Assembly: GCA_903867285.1 (NCBI GenBank)
Contig: CAIPQX010000056.1
Span: 1-6,733, forward strand
Source of the DNA: an uncultured Actinomycetes bacterium
GTDB lineage: Bacteria > Actinomycetota > Actinomycetes > Nanopelagicales > Nanopelagicaceae
DNA length: 6,733 nt
Direction of reading: 5' to 3'
Shown here: piece by piece, positions 5,781 through 6,733 of the stretch
Layout: each line of letters opens with the position of its first letter
Position numbering within the stretch: position 1 is the stretch's first letter
The notes under the pieces: generated by a model
The model's database searches: none
What the model was told of the DNA's origin: nothing
What the model saw: only the letters and a program-made list of their open reading frames with translations
Program-made: the position numbers and the translations under genes

Positions 5781-6733
5781 TTACTTAATGAGTTTAGAGA
5801 TATTGAAAATCGGCAAGTAAAGAGCGATCACCATGCCGCCGATAACGACTCCCAAGAATGCCACCATGAGTGGTTCGATCATCGCGGTCAATTGCTCTGT
5901 TGCGGATTCCACTTCCTGATCGTAAAAATCGGCAATCTTATTGAGCATCACTTCTAGCGATCCGGCATCTTCGCCCACCGCTATCATCTGGACAACCATC
6001 GGAGGGAAGACGGGATAATTTGCGAGTGGAGCGGAGATGGAATTTCCTTCACGAACCGATGCCGCTACCTTCTTGAGCGAGTCTTGGATAACCCAGTTCC
6101 CCGATGTCTCACCAACAATTTGTAAGGCCGCAAGAATCGGAACACCAGCGTGAATCATGTCGGAGAAGTTTCTGCTAAAACGCGCTATCGCAATCTTTTT
6201 AATCAGCAAACCAAAGACCGGTAATTTGAGTTTGAGCGTATCGAGGCGTCTACGGACCTGATCGGTATTTTTATGCTCTGGCCACCAGAATGAAAAGGCG
6301 ATGCCCAGGATTACTACCAAGGGAACAACCCAGACCATGGCCTTCGACATATAAACGAGCATCAGCGTTGGGAGCGGAAGTTTCCCACCCAGACTGCTAA
6401 ACATCTTCTGGAAGACCGGAACGATAAAAATCAACATAGTGGCTACCGAGACTAAAGACATGATGAGCACGATGACTGGATAGGTCAACGCTGATTTAAT
6501 CTTGCCCTTGAGCTTGACCTCTTTCTCAAAGTTCACTGCTACTGCGTCAAGTGCACCTTCGAGAAACCCTCCCGCTTCACCGGCCCTAATCATGCTGACC
6601 ATCAAGAGAGGAAAAACCTGCGAGTGTTTGGAAAATGCATCAGATGTCGACATCCCAGTCTCTACATCATCGTGGACTTGGCTGATGACTTTGGCGAGAG
6701 CGCGATTCTCGGTCTGGTCAGCAAGAATATCTA
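5781..6733 (-). CDS. pilC: PilC/GspF-family pilus or type II secretion platform protein (5' end outside window)
   Basis: The frame is open through the window edge. The 316 visible complete residues begin DILADQTENRALAKVISQVH, so the Met at 6653 is internal, within the conserved DDVETGMSTSDAF stretch, and is not the start. Family members are about 400 residues, so some 85-90 are missing. The protein spans the inner membrane and couples the assembly ATPase to pilin polymerisation. It shows the two-fold T2SSF repeat: VFPLLMVSMIRAGEAGGFL (visible residues 39-57) is echoed by VFPPMVVQMIAVGEDAGSLE (about 241-260). Membrane segments lie near visible residues 84-106, 131-149 and 286-308. The last precedes the C-terminus ISKLIK, as is usual. 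No pilin or prepilin peptidase follows within the window, so this is the last pilus gene of its group on this side. PilC is preferred over GspF from general similarity; the two cannot be separated firmly without neighbours. Confidence 0.93.
   Translation of the reverse strand, partial: DILADQTENRALAKVISQVHDDVETGMSTSDAFSKHSQVFPLLMVSMIRAGEAGGFLEGALDAVAVNFEKEVKLKGKIKSALTYPVIVLIMSLVSVATMLIFIVPVFQKMFSSLGGKLPLPTLMLVYMSKAMVWVVPLVVILGIAFSFWWPEHKNTDQVRRRLDTLKLKLPVFGLLIKKIAIARFSRNFSDMIHAGVPILAALQIVGETSGNWVIQDSLKKVAASVREGNSISAPLANYPVFPPMVVQMIAVGEDAGSLEVMLNKIADFYDQEVESATEQLTAMIEPLMVAFLGVVIGGMVIALYLPIFNISKLIK

Overview
This window holds five clear genes, all on the minus strand, so transcription runs from high to low coordinates. 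Base composition is about half G+C. The protein types and the close gene packing suggest a bacterium, most likely an actinobacterium of moderate GC content such as a freshwater planktonic lineage. The reasons are a large FtsX-like permease with an extracellular cysteine pair and a PilC/GspF protein of the kind I associate with that phylum. No rRNA or other marker is present, so this placement is tentative.

Region by region in transcription order: (1) 6733-5781 is the C-terminal three quarters of a PilC/GspF-type inner-membrane platform protein of a type IV pilus or type II secretion system. Its N-terminus lies outside the window. (2) 5780-5676 is a 105-base spacer containing a 20-bp near-perfect palindrome and a strong Shine-Dalgarno site, but no promoter I can defend. 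(3) 5675-4833 encodes a class I SAM-dependent methyltransferase. (4) 4832-1992 encodes a 946-residue ABC-exporter permease with about ten membrane segments and two large extracytoplasmic domains. (5) 1995-631 encodes its partner, a single protein carrying two ATP-binding cassettes in tandem. (6) 620-42 encodes a YdeI-type DUF1801 protein. (7) Bases 26-1 may be the first codons of another gene.

Genes 3 to 6 form a very tight unit. The methyltransferase stop codon abuts the permease start (TAG then ATG), the permease and ATPase overlap by four bases (ATGA), and the YdeI-like gene begins ten bases after the ATPase. Permease and ATPase almost certainly form one transporter of the MacB/LolCDE/FtsX type (type VII), in which both the membrane part and the motor part have been fused into single chains. 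The transported substrate, the methyltransferase substrate and the role of the YdeI-like protein cannot be read from the sequence. An envelope or antimicrobial-peptide defence role is only a hypothesis.

The most notable feature is the asymmetric motor. The second cassette has lost its H-loop histidine and the first cassette has an altered signature motif. In a head-to-tail dimer these two changes fall in the same ATP site, leaving the other site intact. No CRISPR array, tRNA, insertion sequence or phage gene is visible.
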